DNA from: DATIJJ01 sp035478255
Lineage (GTDB): Bacteria; Pseudomonadota; Gammaproteobacteria; DSM-16500
Direction: 5' to 3'
DNA length: 9,474 nt
Assembly: GCA_035478255.1 (NCBI GenBank)
Contig: DATIJV010000014.1
Coordinates: 1-9,474 of the forward strand
In this document: positions 1 to 5,725 of the stretch, piece after piece
Layout of the letters: each line of letters starts with the position of its first letter
Numbering within the stretch: the first letter of the stretch is position 1
Program-made: the position numbers and the translations under genes
Notes under the pieces: generated by a model
The model's input: only the letters and a program-made list of their open reading frames with translations
Database searches by the model: none
Told to the model about the DNA's origin: nothing

Positions 1-2
1 TC

Positions 3-55
3 CCCCTTCCTCTAAACGCGCTTTTCGTTTGGAGGAAGGGGATAGGGGAAGGAGG
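3..55. repeat. Tripartite potential intrastrand triplex (PIT-like) intergenic repeat
   Basis: Three arms are visible. Arm 1 (3-18, CCCCTTCCTCTAAACG) is the reverse complement of arm 2 (26-41) with one T/G mismatch, giving a 16-bp hairpin with a 7-nt loop (19-25). The purine part of arm 2 (31-41, GGAGGAAGGGG) is then repeated as a perfect mirror image (45-55, GGGGAAGGAGG) across the symmetric trinucleotide ATA (42-44). One strand can therefore form a Watson-Crick hairpin and fold back a third purine strand in reverse-Hoogsteen orientation. Repeats with this pyrimidine-arm / purine-arm / mirrored-purine-arm design are known in bacteria as potential intrastrand triplex elements. There is no T-run after the stem on either strand, so a simple intrinsic terminator is unlikely. 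Whether it recurs in this genome cannot be seen here. Confidence 0.75.
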
Positions 56-59
56 TCAA

Positions 60-250
60 AAAAAACACGAATTTTACACTTCTCACCGAATACTTACGGA
101 AAATCTACGCAACTTATTGATTAATAAAGAAAATCTCGAAATTTTTCGTCAAAAATGCCAAAAACACCGTTTTTTTGCTATTTTTGATCGTAACATATTG
201 ATTAATAACGAAATTTTTTCTAATTCTCGGTAAAAAATTTCCTATTCTAT
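60..250. other. AT-rich non-coding stretch downstream of the minus-strand gene block
   Basis: No convincing gene is seen between the purine repeat and the stop codon of the small membrane protein. The stretch is very AT-rich, with runs of A and T and only weak AT-stem hairpins (for example CGAAA/TTTCG at 137-148). No GC-rich stem plus T-tract terminator was recognised for the minus-strand operon that ends at 251. The only clear structure is the direct repeat listed separately. Confidence 0.6.
111..213. repeat. AT-rich direct repeat pair around TATTGATTAATAA
   Basis: Positions 111-132 and 192-213 match at 20 of 22 bases, including the exact 13-mer TATTGATTAATAA (115-127 and 196-208). The start-to-start offset is 81 bp. 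Weaker similarity continues downstream of both copies (GAAA, CTCG, then a run of A). Each core is also an imperfect palindrome around ATTAAT. It could be a decayed tandem duplication or a pair of protein-binding sites such as nucleoid-protein sites; nothing in the sequence decides between these. Confidence 0.5.
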
Positions 251-574
251 TTAGCCAGCTTTATATAAAATCACCAACGCCGATGTCTGCACCAGCCAAA
301 TCACCCACATGAACTGCATAAAATAAGGAAACCACGTTCGCTTGGCCATCCAGTAAATAATCGCTGGAACAAGTGCAACGCACAGCGGAATAACCAACAG
401 CACAATCAACTGCCTGACAATATTTCCTGACTGCCCGCCGGAAAAAACATCTTTCAATAAATCAGATATCCAGTCATGTCCCGTTAAAATAAATTGTAAG
501 CCCTGCTGAGCATAAGCCATGCCCACGATAACCAGCAAACTTAAAGCAATAATCGCAATAATTTGTTTTAACAT
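251..574 (-). CDS. Small three-segment membrane protein, unknown function
   Basis: This encodes 107 residues and I do not recognise the family. The N-terminus (residues about 3-22, MLKQIIAIIALSLLVIVG then MAYAQ) looks like a signal peptide with possible cleavage after AYA, or a first membrane segment. A short polar stretch with glycines (about residues 33-53, including SGGQSG) follows. Two further hydrophobic segments lie at about 55-75 and 84-104, separated by a basic, aromatic loop (MAKRTWFPYF). The ATG at 574 is preceded by AGGGA with 7-nt spacing. The gene starts 13 nt after the stop of the upstream membrane gene, so it is probably the last gene of the rdgB-yadGH transcription unit. Its partnership with that transporter is an inference from position only. 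Confidence 0.75.
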   Translation of the reverse strand: MLKQIIAIIALSLLVIVGMAYAQQGLQFILTGHDWISDLLKDVFSGGQSGNIVRQLIVLLVIPLCVALVPAIIYWMAKRTWFPYFMQFMWVIWLVQTSALVILYKAG

Positions 575-587
575 AAAATTTCCCTAT

Positions 588-980
588 TTAACGTCTCAAT
601 GCACGAACGATGAATGTGATAACAAACGCAATGCCGCCTACAGCCATTAACTCCCAGCATTCATTTATCGACATATATTCTAATCCTTGTACCTGTATGA
701 GATAAAGACTGAGTATTCCGATCGTTATAGCAAGTATTGGGCCGGTTAGCGATTTGGCGCCGGCAACGATAATTTCTAACCCAATAATGATTTTAACGGC
801 ATAATAAATATAAGTTGACCAAACAGAAAAATAACCATATTTATTGATGTAATAATAAATCCCAATCACAATGGCAGTGATAATAATTTGCGGAATAATG
901 GCAGTAAAAGCAAATAATCCATGAGTATGGGGAAATTTATTCTCATCGCGATCGAAAAACGGTTTTTTTGAATATTTCAT
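588..980 (-). CDS. Small four-segment membrane protein, unknown function
   Basis: This encodes 130 residues with no family recognised. A charged, probably cytoplasmic N-terminus (MKYSKKPFFDRDENKFPH) precedes about four hydrophobic segments, roughly at residues 22-45, 57-75, 80-97 and 111-127, and the protein ends with a basic tail (RALRR). The reading frame stays open up to 1079, but the ATG at 980 is chosen because it has a strong GGAAGG ribosome-binding site (986-991) 5 nt upstream and because a start at 1079 would overlap the end of the ABC permease gene by about 70 nt. With this start the gene lies 26 nt after yadH and 13 nt before the next membrane gene. It could be an accessory subunit of the adjacent transporter or an unrelated passenger. 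Confidence 0.78.
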   Translation of the reverse strand: MKYSKKPFFDRDENKFPHTHGLFAFTAIIPQIIITAIVIGIYYYINKYGYFSVWSTYIYYAVKIIIGLEIIVAGAKSLTGPILAITIGILSLYLIQVQGLEYMSINECWELMAVGGIAFVITFIVRALRR

Positions 981-1006
981 GTATACCTTCCAGTAATTTG
1001 TAAAAA

Positions 1007-1774
1007 TCAATTCCGCAGCCCCGTGCCTCTTCGCAGTAATATTAAACACCAGACAAACATTACCACGAATAAAAAACAAGTTAATGCAAAACCAAAATAA
1101 ACATTAATATCAGTAATGCCTAACATACCATATCTAAACGTATCAACAATATTCAAAATCGGATTAAACACTGAAATTTTTCGCCAAAAATCTGGCAGCT
1201 GTTCAATAGAATAAAACACCCCGCCTAAATAGGTTAATGGCGTCAGCACAAAAGTAGGAATAAAAGACACATCATCAAATTTTTTCGCAAAAATCGCATT
1301 GATTAAACCGCCTAAAGAAAACAGCATCGAAGATAAAAATGCCATGGCCAAAATAATATACAAATTCGATAAATGTAAGTGCGTAAAAAATATCGATATG
1401 AAAAGAACGATCACGCCAACTAGCATGCCGCGGAGCGCGCCGCCTATCATATAACCCAGCAAAATAATATAATTCGGCATGGAAGAGACCAGCATTTCTT
1501 CCACACTTTTGCTGAATTTCGCGCCAAAAAAAGAAGAGGATGTATTGGCATAGGCATTCGTCATGATCGCCATCATCGTAAGGCCCGGCACAATATATTG
1601 CATGTAGGTATAACCATTGATCTCGTGAATTTGCGAACCAATTAATTTTCCAAAAATAATAAAATATAATGCCATGGTAATTGCAGGCGGCAATAAAGTT
1701 TGTGTCCAGATACGAGTGAAACGGGTAATTTCTTTTACCAGAATAGTTTGCAGTGCAATAAAATTTTTATTCAT
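1007..1774 (-). CDS. yadH: ABC-2 type transporter permease, YadH-like
   Basis: This 255-residue integral membrane protein matches the usual length of YadH (256 in E. coli). About six hydrophobic segments typical of ABC-2 permeases are visible (for example around residues 24-45, 56-75, 103-128, 134-160, 172-190 and 225-247). The conserved-type patches TMALYFIIFGKLIG, YIVPGLTMMAIM and FNPILNIVDTFRYGMLG are present. Its ATG overlaps the stop codon of the upstream ATPase gene by 4 nt (ATGA), the classic sign of translational coupling, so the two should form one transporter as a homodimeric ATPase with a permease dimer. The substrate is unknown: this class includes exporters of polysaccharides, lipids and drugs. 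The basic C-terminus (LLRRGTGLRN) is probably cytoplasmic. Confidence 0.88.
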   Translation of the reverse strand: MNKNFIALQTILVKEITRFTRIWTQTLLPPAITMALYFIIFGKLIGSQIHEINGYTYMQYIVPGLTMMAIMTNAYANTSSSFFGAKFSKSVEEMLVSSMPNYIILLGYMIGGALRGMLVGVIVLFISIFFTHLHLSNLYIILAMAFLSSMLFSLGGLINAIFAKKFDDVSFIPTFVLTPLTYLGGVFYSIEQLPDFWRKISVFNPILNIVDTFRYGMLGITDINVYFGFALTCFLFVVMFVWCLILLRRGTGLRN

Positions 1775-2691
1775 GATTTTGCCTTGTTTTTAGCGATAAG
1801 ATGCACAAACAATTCTTCCAGCCGATTGGTTTTGTTTCGCATGCCATTGACATAAATTTGTTGCTTGCTTAATTCATCAAACAAAGAATTAAGCGATTGG
1901 TTTTTATGAATCTCAACTTCCAAAGTGGTTTTATCTAGCAAACGATAAGGATAATTTTTCAAATCCAGTGTGAGAATGGGTTCATTGAGATCCAAAATCA
2001 GCGTTTGAATTTTCAAACGATTAATCAGAGATTTCATATCGGAATTTTCAATAATTTCACCATGATCAATGATCGCAACATTTTTACAAAGATGTTCCGC
2101 TTCTTCCAGATAATGTGTCGTAAGAATAATGGTTCGACCTTGCTGATTAAGCTCAGTGAGAAATTTCCACAAACTATGTCGTAATTCAATATCAACACCA
2201 GCTGTCGGTTCATCAAGAATTAATAATTGCGGCTCGTTTATCAGTGCGCGCGCAATCATCAAACGACGTTTCATCCCGCCCGACAAGCGCAGCGCAATCT
2301 GATTGCGTTTTTCCCACAAACCTAATTTTTTTAAATAAAATTCTGCACGCGGAATTGCAATATTTCTCGGGATTCCGTAATAACCCGCTTGGTTGATAAT
2401 AATTTGAAAAATTTTTTCAAATGGGTTGAAGTTAAATTCTTGAGGGACCATGCCAATGCAAGCTTTAGCAGCTTCAAGATTAAGATCGATATCGTAATCA
2501 AAAATCTGTACGCGGCCTGAAGTTTTATTTGTTAAAGAACATAAAATACCAATCGTCGTTGATTTCCCCGCACCATTTTGTCCGAGCAGCGCAAAAAAAT
2601 CGCCTTGATTTACCGTTAAATTAATGCCTTTTAAGGCTGCTAAACCAGACGCATAAACTTTTTTTAAATTTTCAACAATAAGTGCGGGCAT
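1771..2691 (-). CDS. yadG: ABC transporter ATP-binding protein, YadG-like
   Basis: This encodes a 306-residue ATPase, close to E. coli YadG (308). All nucleotide-binding motifs are intact: Walker A GQNGAGKST (37-45), Q-loop MVPQE (81-85), signature LSGGMKRR (136-143), Walker B LLILDEPTAGVD (156-167) and H-loop TTHYLEEAEH (191-200). The C-terminal 70 or so residues form the extra domain seen in this subfamily. The ATG at 2691 lies inside the end of rdgB (20-nt overlap). Its ribosome-binding site is weak (AGAGA, about 10 nt upstream), so translation may depend on coupling to rdgB. It powers the YadH-like permease encoded immediately downstream with a 4-nt overlap. Placement of this pair behind rdgB differs from E. 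coli, where yadGH stands alone. Confidence 0.9.
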   Translation of the reverse strand: MPALIVENLKKVYASGLAALKGINLTVNQGDFFALLGQNGAGKSTTIGILCSLTNKTSGRVQIFDYDIDLNLEAAKACIGMVPQEFNFNPFEKIFQIIINQAGYYGIPRNIAIPRAEFYLKKLGLWEKRNQIALRLSGGMKRRLMIARALINEPQLLILDEPTAGVDIELRHSLWKFLTELNQQGRTIILTTHYLEEAEHLCKNVAIIDHGEIIENSDMKSLINRLKIQTLILDLNEPILTLDLKNYPYRLLDKTTLEVEIHKNQSLNSLFDELSKQQIYVNGMRNKTNRLEELFVHLIAKNKAKS

Positions 2692-3280
2692 ATTTTAATT
2701 TCTCTATTAGCGAGCGAAGTGCCTGGCCGCGATGGCTGATTTGATTCTTTCTCGTTTGTGATAATTCAGCTGCGCTGGATTTTTCATCCGCATCGTAAAA
2801 CACTGGATCATAACCAAAACCATTTGTGCCTGCTGGTGAATGCAAAATGATACCGTGCCAAATTCCTTCACAAATTAACGGCGCGGGATCTTCTGCGTGT
2901 TCAAGATAAACAAGCGTACAATGAAAATGTGCGTGACGATTTTCATCAGGAACGTCTTGCAAATCTTTTAATAATTTTTCAGTGTTCGCATGAGCATTAC
3001 TGTGTTTTCCCGCATAACGCGCAGAATAAATTCCAGGGGCGCCATCGAGTGCAGCAACTACCAATCCTGAATCATCTGCAATTGCAGGTTTTCCGCTTTG
3101 CAAACAGGCGTTTCTTGCTTTTAATAAAGCATTTTCTACAAAAGTTAAACCAGTTTCTTCCGCATCATGAATGCCTAAATTATTTTGTGGAATAATTTCA
3201 TAATTAAATTCGTCTAACAAAGTTTGCAGTTCGTTTATTTTTCCAGAATTACTGCTCGCAAAAATAATTTTATGTTTCAT
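2672..3280 (-). CDS. rdgB: XTP/dITP diphosphatase (RdgB/HAM1 family)
   Basis: This encodes 202 residues. The family hydrolyses the non-canonical nucleotides ITP, dITP and XTP to monophosphate plus pyrophosphate, keeping deaminated purines out of DNA and RNA. Family motifs occur in order: SSNSGKINE (9-17), TGLTFVENALLKAR (43-56), the metal-binding DDSGL (69-73), GAPGIYSARYAG (80-91), GTNGFGYDPVF (151-161) and the nucleobase-contacting RKNQISHRGQAL (177-188). The ATG at 3280 has AGGAA about 6 nt upstream. The gene follows yggT by 16 nt and its 3' end overlaps yadG by 20 nt. Neighbourhood with yggS and yggT is conserved in gammaproteobacteria and supports the call. E. coli has yggU upstream and hemW downstream; neither is present here. 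Confidence 0.95.
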   Translation of the reverse strand: MKHKIIFASSNSGKINELQTLLDEFNYEIIPQNNLGIHDAEETGLTFVENALLKARNACLQSGKPAIADDSGLVVAALDGAPGIYSARYAGKHSNAHANTEKLLKDLQDVPDENRHAHFHCTLVYLEHAEDPAPLICEGIWHGIILHSPAGTNGFGYDPVFYDADEKSSAAELSQTRKNQISHRGQALRSLIEKLKYARTYC

Positions 3281-3296
3281 TTCAGTTCCTTAAGCG

Positions 3297-3833
3297 TTAC
3301 GGCAATAGCATAATGCATAATTGCAAAATAATTAAAGCAGGAATAGGGGTGATATCAAAACCGCTGATTGGCGGAACCATGCGCCGTAATGGCCGTAAAA
3401 TAGGAGAGGTAATTTGCCGCAACACATCTGTCACAGGTGTGTCAGCCATTTGAAACCAGCTCATGACAGCCTGTATTAAAATGGCATAAAATAATATTTT
3501 TAACAGCAGTTTAAGCGATTCAAGCACTGACAGCATGAGCAACATGAAAAAATCAGGAATGCCGACTGATAGCGCAAACAATAATGTAATTTTTAATAAT
3601 TCAAACACAATAATCAACACCAAAGTTGAAAATTCAATACGTCGATAATTGGGAATTACGCGCCGTAAAGGATTGACCAGAGGTTGTGTGAGTTTTACGA
3701 TAAACTGTGTCAATGGATTAAAATAATTTGCTGAGGCGAACGCTAAAATCAAGCGTACCATCAATATCAATAAATATAATTCAAAAATCGATTTAATTAA
3801 AAAAAGACCCGCATTTTCAAAGTTGCCAGACAT
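3297..3833 (-). CDS. yggT: YggT-family membrane protein
   Basis: This 178-residue membrane protein contains the duplicated YGGT motif: LTQPLVNPLRRVIP at residues 48-61 and ITSPILRPLRRMVPP at 141-155. Each copy is followed by a hydrophobic segment, and others lie at about 10-33 and 95-125. E. coli YggT is 188 residues with the same two-repeat design. Members have been linked to osmotic/cation tolerance and, as the plant and cyanobacterial Ycf19/CCB3 relatives, to complex assembly in membranes; the exact role here is unknown. The ATG at 3833 lies only 2 nt after the proC stop, with GAGAG inside the end of proC as its ribosome-binding site. proC-yggT adjacency is common in proteobacteria. Confidence 0.92.
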   Translation of the reverse strand: MSGNFENAGLFLIKSIFELYLLILMVRLILAFASANYFNPLTQFIVKLTQPLVNPLRRVIPNYRRIEFSTLVLIIVFELLKITLLFALSVGIPDFFMLLMLSVLESLKLLLKILFYAILIQAVMSWFQMADTPVTDVLRQITSPILRPLRRMVPPISGFDITPIPALIILQLCIMLLP

Positions 3834-3835
3834 AA

Positions 3836-4651
3836 TTATCTCTCAGCCAATTCTTTTGAGCGCGCGTGAGCGGCTTCAAGTGCTTTTAGAATGATGTTTT
3901 GTAAATTTTCTTTTTCCATCACATGAACAGCGGCTTCCGTTGTGCCGCCAGGAGATGTTACCCGCTCTCTCAGTGTTTTTGCCGATTCGTTACTTTCCAG
4001 TGCCATTTTCGCTGCGCCAAATGCAGTTTGCAATGTTAATAAACATGCGGTTTTTTGCGGCAAGCCGAGTTTTTCTCCCGCAGCTTGCAAGGCTTCCATG
4101 ATCAGAAAAAAATAAGCGGGACCAGAACCCGATAAAGCTGTCACTGCATCCATATCTTTTTCGTTTTCAAGCCAAATGACCATGCCGACAGCGCGTAAAA
4201 TCGATTCAGCGAGTTCGTGTTGTTTTTTATCCACGAAAGAATTTGCATAAAGCGCAGTCGCTCCTGCTCCAATTAATGCTGGAGTATTCGGCATGCAGCG
4301 CACAATTGCAACTTTTCCACCCAATGCTTTTTGTAAAGTTTTTTCAGGGATTCCAGCAGCGACTGAAATAACGCATGTTTTTCTTTCTTGAATGAGAGAC
4401 GCGAGAGGCTTTACAACATTGAGTATGACTTGGGGTTTGACAGCCAAAATGACAACATCAGCGTTTTTGATTGCTGCTTCATTATCAATATTGGTATGAA
4501 TATTAAACTGTTTTTCTAATATGTTCAGTTTTTCGATATCGGGGTCTGTTATCCAAAGCTTCTTCGCGGGATATTGATTTGCAATCAAACCCGCCAATAG
4601 GCTCGTCCCCATATTGCCAGCGCCGATAATGGAAATTGTGTTTGTTATCAT
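3836..4651 (-). CDS. proC: Pyrroline-5-carboxylate reductase
   Basis: This 271-residue enzyme reduces pyrroline-5-carboxylate to proline with NAD(P)H, the last step of proline synthesis in the cytoplasm. The N-terminal Rossmann fold carries GAGNMG (10-15), followed by the family motifs AVKPQ (70-74), SVAAGI (96-101) and CMPNTPA (119-125). The C-terminal dimerisation and substrate domain shows LSGSGPAYFF (173-182) and the family signature RVTSPGGTTEAA (230-241). The length is normal (E. coli ProC 269). The ATG at 4651 has GGAGG 5 nt upstream, but that site lies in a strong hairpin, described separately. The start is 50 nt after the glycosidase-like gene, and yggT follows after 2 nt. Confidence 0.96.
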   Translation of the reverse strand: MITNTISIIGAGNMGTSLLAGLIANQYPAKKLWITDPDIEKLNILEKQFNIHTNIDNEAAIKNADVVILAVKPQVILNVVKPLASLIQERKTCVISVAAGIPEKTLQKALGGKVAIVRCMPNTPALIGAGATALYANSFVDKKQHELAESILRAVGMVIWLENEKDMDAVTALSGSGPAYFFLIMEALQAAGEKLGLPQKTACLLTLQTAFGAAKMALESNESAKTLRERVTSPGGTTEAAVHVMEKENLQNIILKALEAAHARSKELAER

Positions 4652-4654
4652 GAG

Positions 4655-4672
4655 GCCCTCCGAAAAGAGGGC
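4655..4672 (-). promoter_or_regulatory. Hairpin enclosing the proC Shine-Dalgarno sequence
   Basis: Read on the minus strand, GCCCTC (4672-4667) and GAGGGC (4660-4655) form a perfect 6-bp, GC-rich stem around the 6-nt loop TTTTCG. The proC ribosome-binding site GGAGG (4661-4657) is almost wholly inside the 3' arm, with the ATG 5 nt beyond it. The hairpin could therefore mask translation initiation until it is opened. No T-run follows the stem on either strand, which argues against a terminator. Confidence 0.5.
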
Positions 4673-4701
4673 TATAATAACAAAAGTTACGTTGAAAGGC
4701 T

Positions 4702-5586
4702 TTATTTCACAGGATAATTTTCCAGCACAGTAAACAAATTATCGTAATAATTTTTCGCACTCCACGCATACCATCCATCCGCCCCCGCATCTTGCACCGC
4801 CTGGATTTGTGCATAGATATATTTCAATTTTTTCTCTTTCGAAAGTGGAAAATGATAATTTGACAATTCGATGAAAGGATACAGTTTAATCGGCATTTTA
4901 TCATCAAATTGTTCTTTGATGGAAATTAACGAATCATACACAGTTTTGTATGGGCGTTCGAAATGATAACTGAAAGGTACATAGTGTGAGGGATACACCA
5001 TAGGGCAAACTGCGTCGATTACGGACGCGAATAAAGGAATGCTTTGCCCAATATGTTTTTCTTCACCATAAGCCGTAATGCCAAATACATCCACTTGTAA
5101 GGGGATTTTTTCGGATGCTAATCGATTTTTGAAAGTTTGAATGATTTTTTTGATCGTAATGGCGTGTTCGGAGGAAGCCGGTTGTTTGCTATTGAAACGA
5201 ATATAATCTAATTGGATTTGTTGTGCGCCATAACTTAATGCGGTTTCAACCAGACGATGTTTTTTCTCGCGATAAGCCTCGGATGCGATTTGTTCGGGTG
5301 TGCCGCCGCCTGGAAACATGATAATTCGTGCGATGTAGATGATATTATTATCTTTTAGCAAAGCAACATTTTGTTGGTATCTTTTGGAAGGGAGTTCAAG
5401 ATCCACGACAAAAGTATTAATTCCGACTTTTTTTGCACGATTAACGAGATAAGTAATATATTTCGTATCTTCCATGGTTTCTTGAGTGATATAAATTCCT
5501 TTGGGTGTGAAAGCATTGACAGGGCTTGTGAAGAGACAGAGGAAAAACCAGATCAGAAGCCCAAACCTCGCAAAGTTGTTCTTCAT
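4702..5586 (-). CDS. Secreted DUF4015-type putative glycoside hydrolase
   Basis: This encodes 294 residues. Residues 1-25 form a signal peptide (basic MKNNFAR, hydrophobic LLIWFFLCLF, cleavage likely after VNA), so the product is exported. The rest fits the DUF4015 / putative glycosyl hydrolase TIM-barrel family: KGIYIT (29-34), IARIIMFPGG (85-94), IQLDYIRFN (124-132), VDVFG (165-169), the diagnostic CPMVYPSHY (194-202), and GWYAWSAKNYY (271-281). Asp127 and Asp166 are in conserved positions and are candidate active-site residues; no member that I can cite fixes the substrate. It is shorter than many members (often about 400), lacking their long N-terminal extension. The ATG at 5586 is preferred over the one at 5598 because GAGGTG lies 4 nt before it and the signal peptide is then canonical. 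It sits between yggS and proC, which are usually adjacent. Confidence 0.82.
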   Translation of the reverse strand: MKNNFARFGLLIWFFLCLFTSPVNAFTPKGIYITQETMEDTKYITYLVNRAKKVGINTFVVDLELPSKRYQQNVALLKDNNIIYIARIIMFPGGGTPEQIASEAYREKKHRLVETALSYGAQQIQLDYIRFNSKQPASSEHAITIKKIIQTFKNRLASEKIPLQVDVFGITAYGEEKHIGQSIPLFASVIDAVCPMVYPSHYVPFSYHFERPYKTVYDSLISIKEQFDDKMPIKLYPFIELSNYHFPLSKEKKLKYIYAQIQAVQDAGADGWYAWSAKNYYDNLFTVLENYPVK

Positions 5587-5609
5587 GTGGCACCTCATTT
5601 TCCAGGGTG

Positions 5610-5632
5610 TTTATACCTCTCGCAATCTGAGC
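5610..5632 (-). promoter_or_regulatory. Candidate promoter of the glycosidase-like gene
   Basis: On the minus strand a good -10 hexamer TATAAA (5615-5610) lies directly after GCGAGAGG, at the gene-proximal edge of the 50-bp element. The expected start of transcription is near 5603, leaving a leader of about 16 nt with GAGGTG before the ATG at 5586. A -35 at 17-bp spacing (TTTAGC) is poor, so an activator or another sigma factor may be needed. The matching position upstream of the FecR gene carries TATATC after ACGATAGG. Confidence 0.4.
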
Positions 5633-5668
5633 GCTAAAAAACCTAAAACTTATCTGCGAGAGGTATAT
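5612..5668. repeat. Element A: 50-bp promoter-associated repeat with 13-bp perfect inverted ends
   Basis: TATACCTCTCGCA (5612-5624) and its exact reverse complement TGCGAGAGGTATA (5655-5667) flank a 30-bp spacer. The segment 5619-5668 is the same length as element B (8525-8574). Their left halves agree at 20 of 22 bases (5618-5639 against 8524-8545, starting TCTCGCAATCTGAG), and both finish in AGGTATAT. The centres of the two inverted arms are about 43 bp apart, close to four helical turns, as expected for two operator half-sites on one DNA face. It lies between yggS and the glycosidase-like gene, 25 bp before the latter's ATG. Confidence 0.7.
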
Positions 5669-5725
5669 TTCAATTCTACAGGAGGAAAAAAAAGATGCGT
5701 GTGGTATAATATTTAAAATTGATTT

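Noticed and set aside
981..1079. N-terminal extension of the four-segment membrane protein
   Set aside because: It would overlap the end of yadH by about 70 nt, while the internal ATG at 980 has a strong GGAAGG site at ideal spacing.
2929..3195. Plus-strand open frame opposite rdgB
   Set aside because: It lies wholly within a well-supported gene on the other strand and has no recognisable protein pattern.
4655..4680. Hairpin before proC as an intrinsic terminator of the glycosidase-like gene
   Set aside because: No U-run follows the stem in either direction and the stem contains the proC ribosome-binding site.
5612..5667. Element A as a miniature transposable element
   Set aside because: At about 56 bp it is very short, no convincing target duplication is seen beyond the TA of the arms, and element B lacks perfect terminal repeats while keeping promoter spacing. 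Kept as a possible alternative only.
5686..5693. T-run after yggS on the minus strand as an intrinsic terminator
   Set aside because: Eight T residues are present but no stable stem was found immediately before them.
5681..5709. Tiny plus-strand frame of four codons after a perfect GGAGG
   Set aside because: Met-Arg-Val-Val-stop is too short to support, and the SD match is probably chance in a purine-rich run.
5371..5716. Plus-strand open frames opposite the glycosidase-like gene start and element A
   Set aside because: They run antisense to a signal-peptide gene and through the inverted repeat, with no domain pattern.
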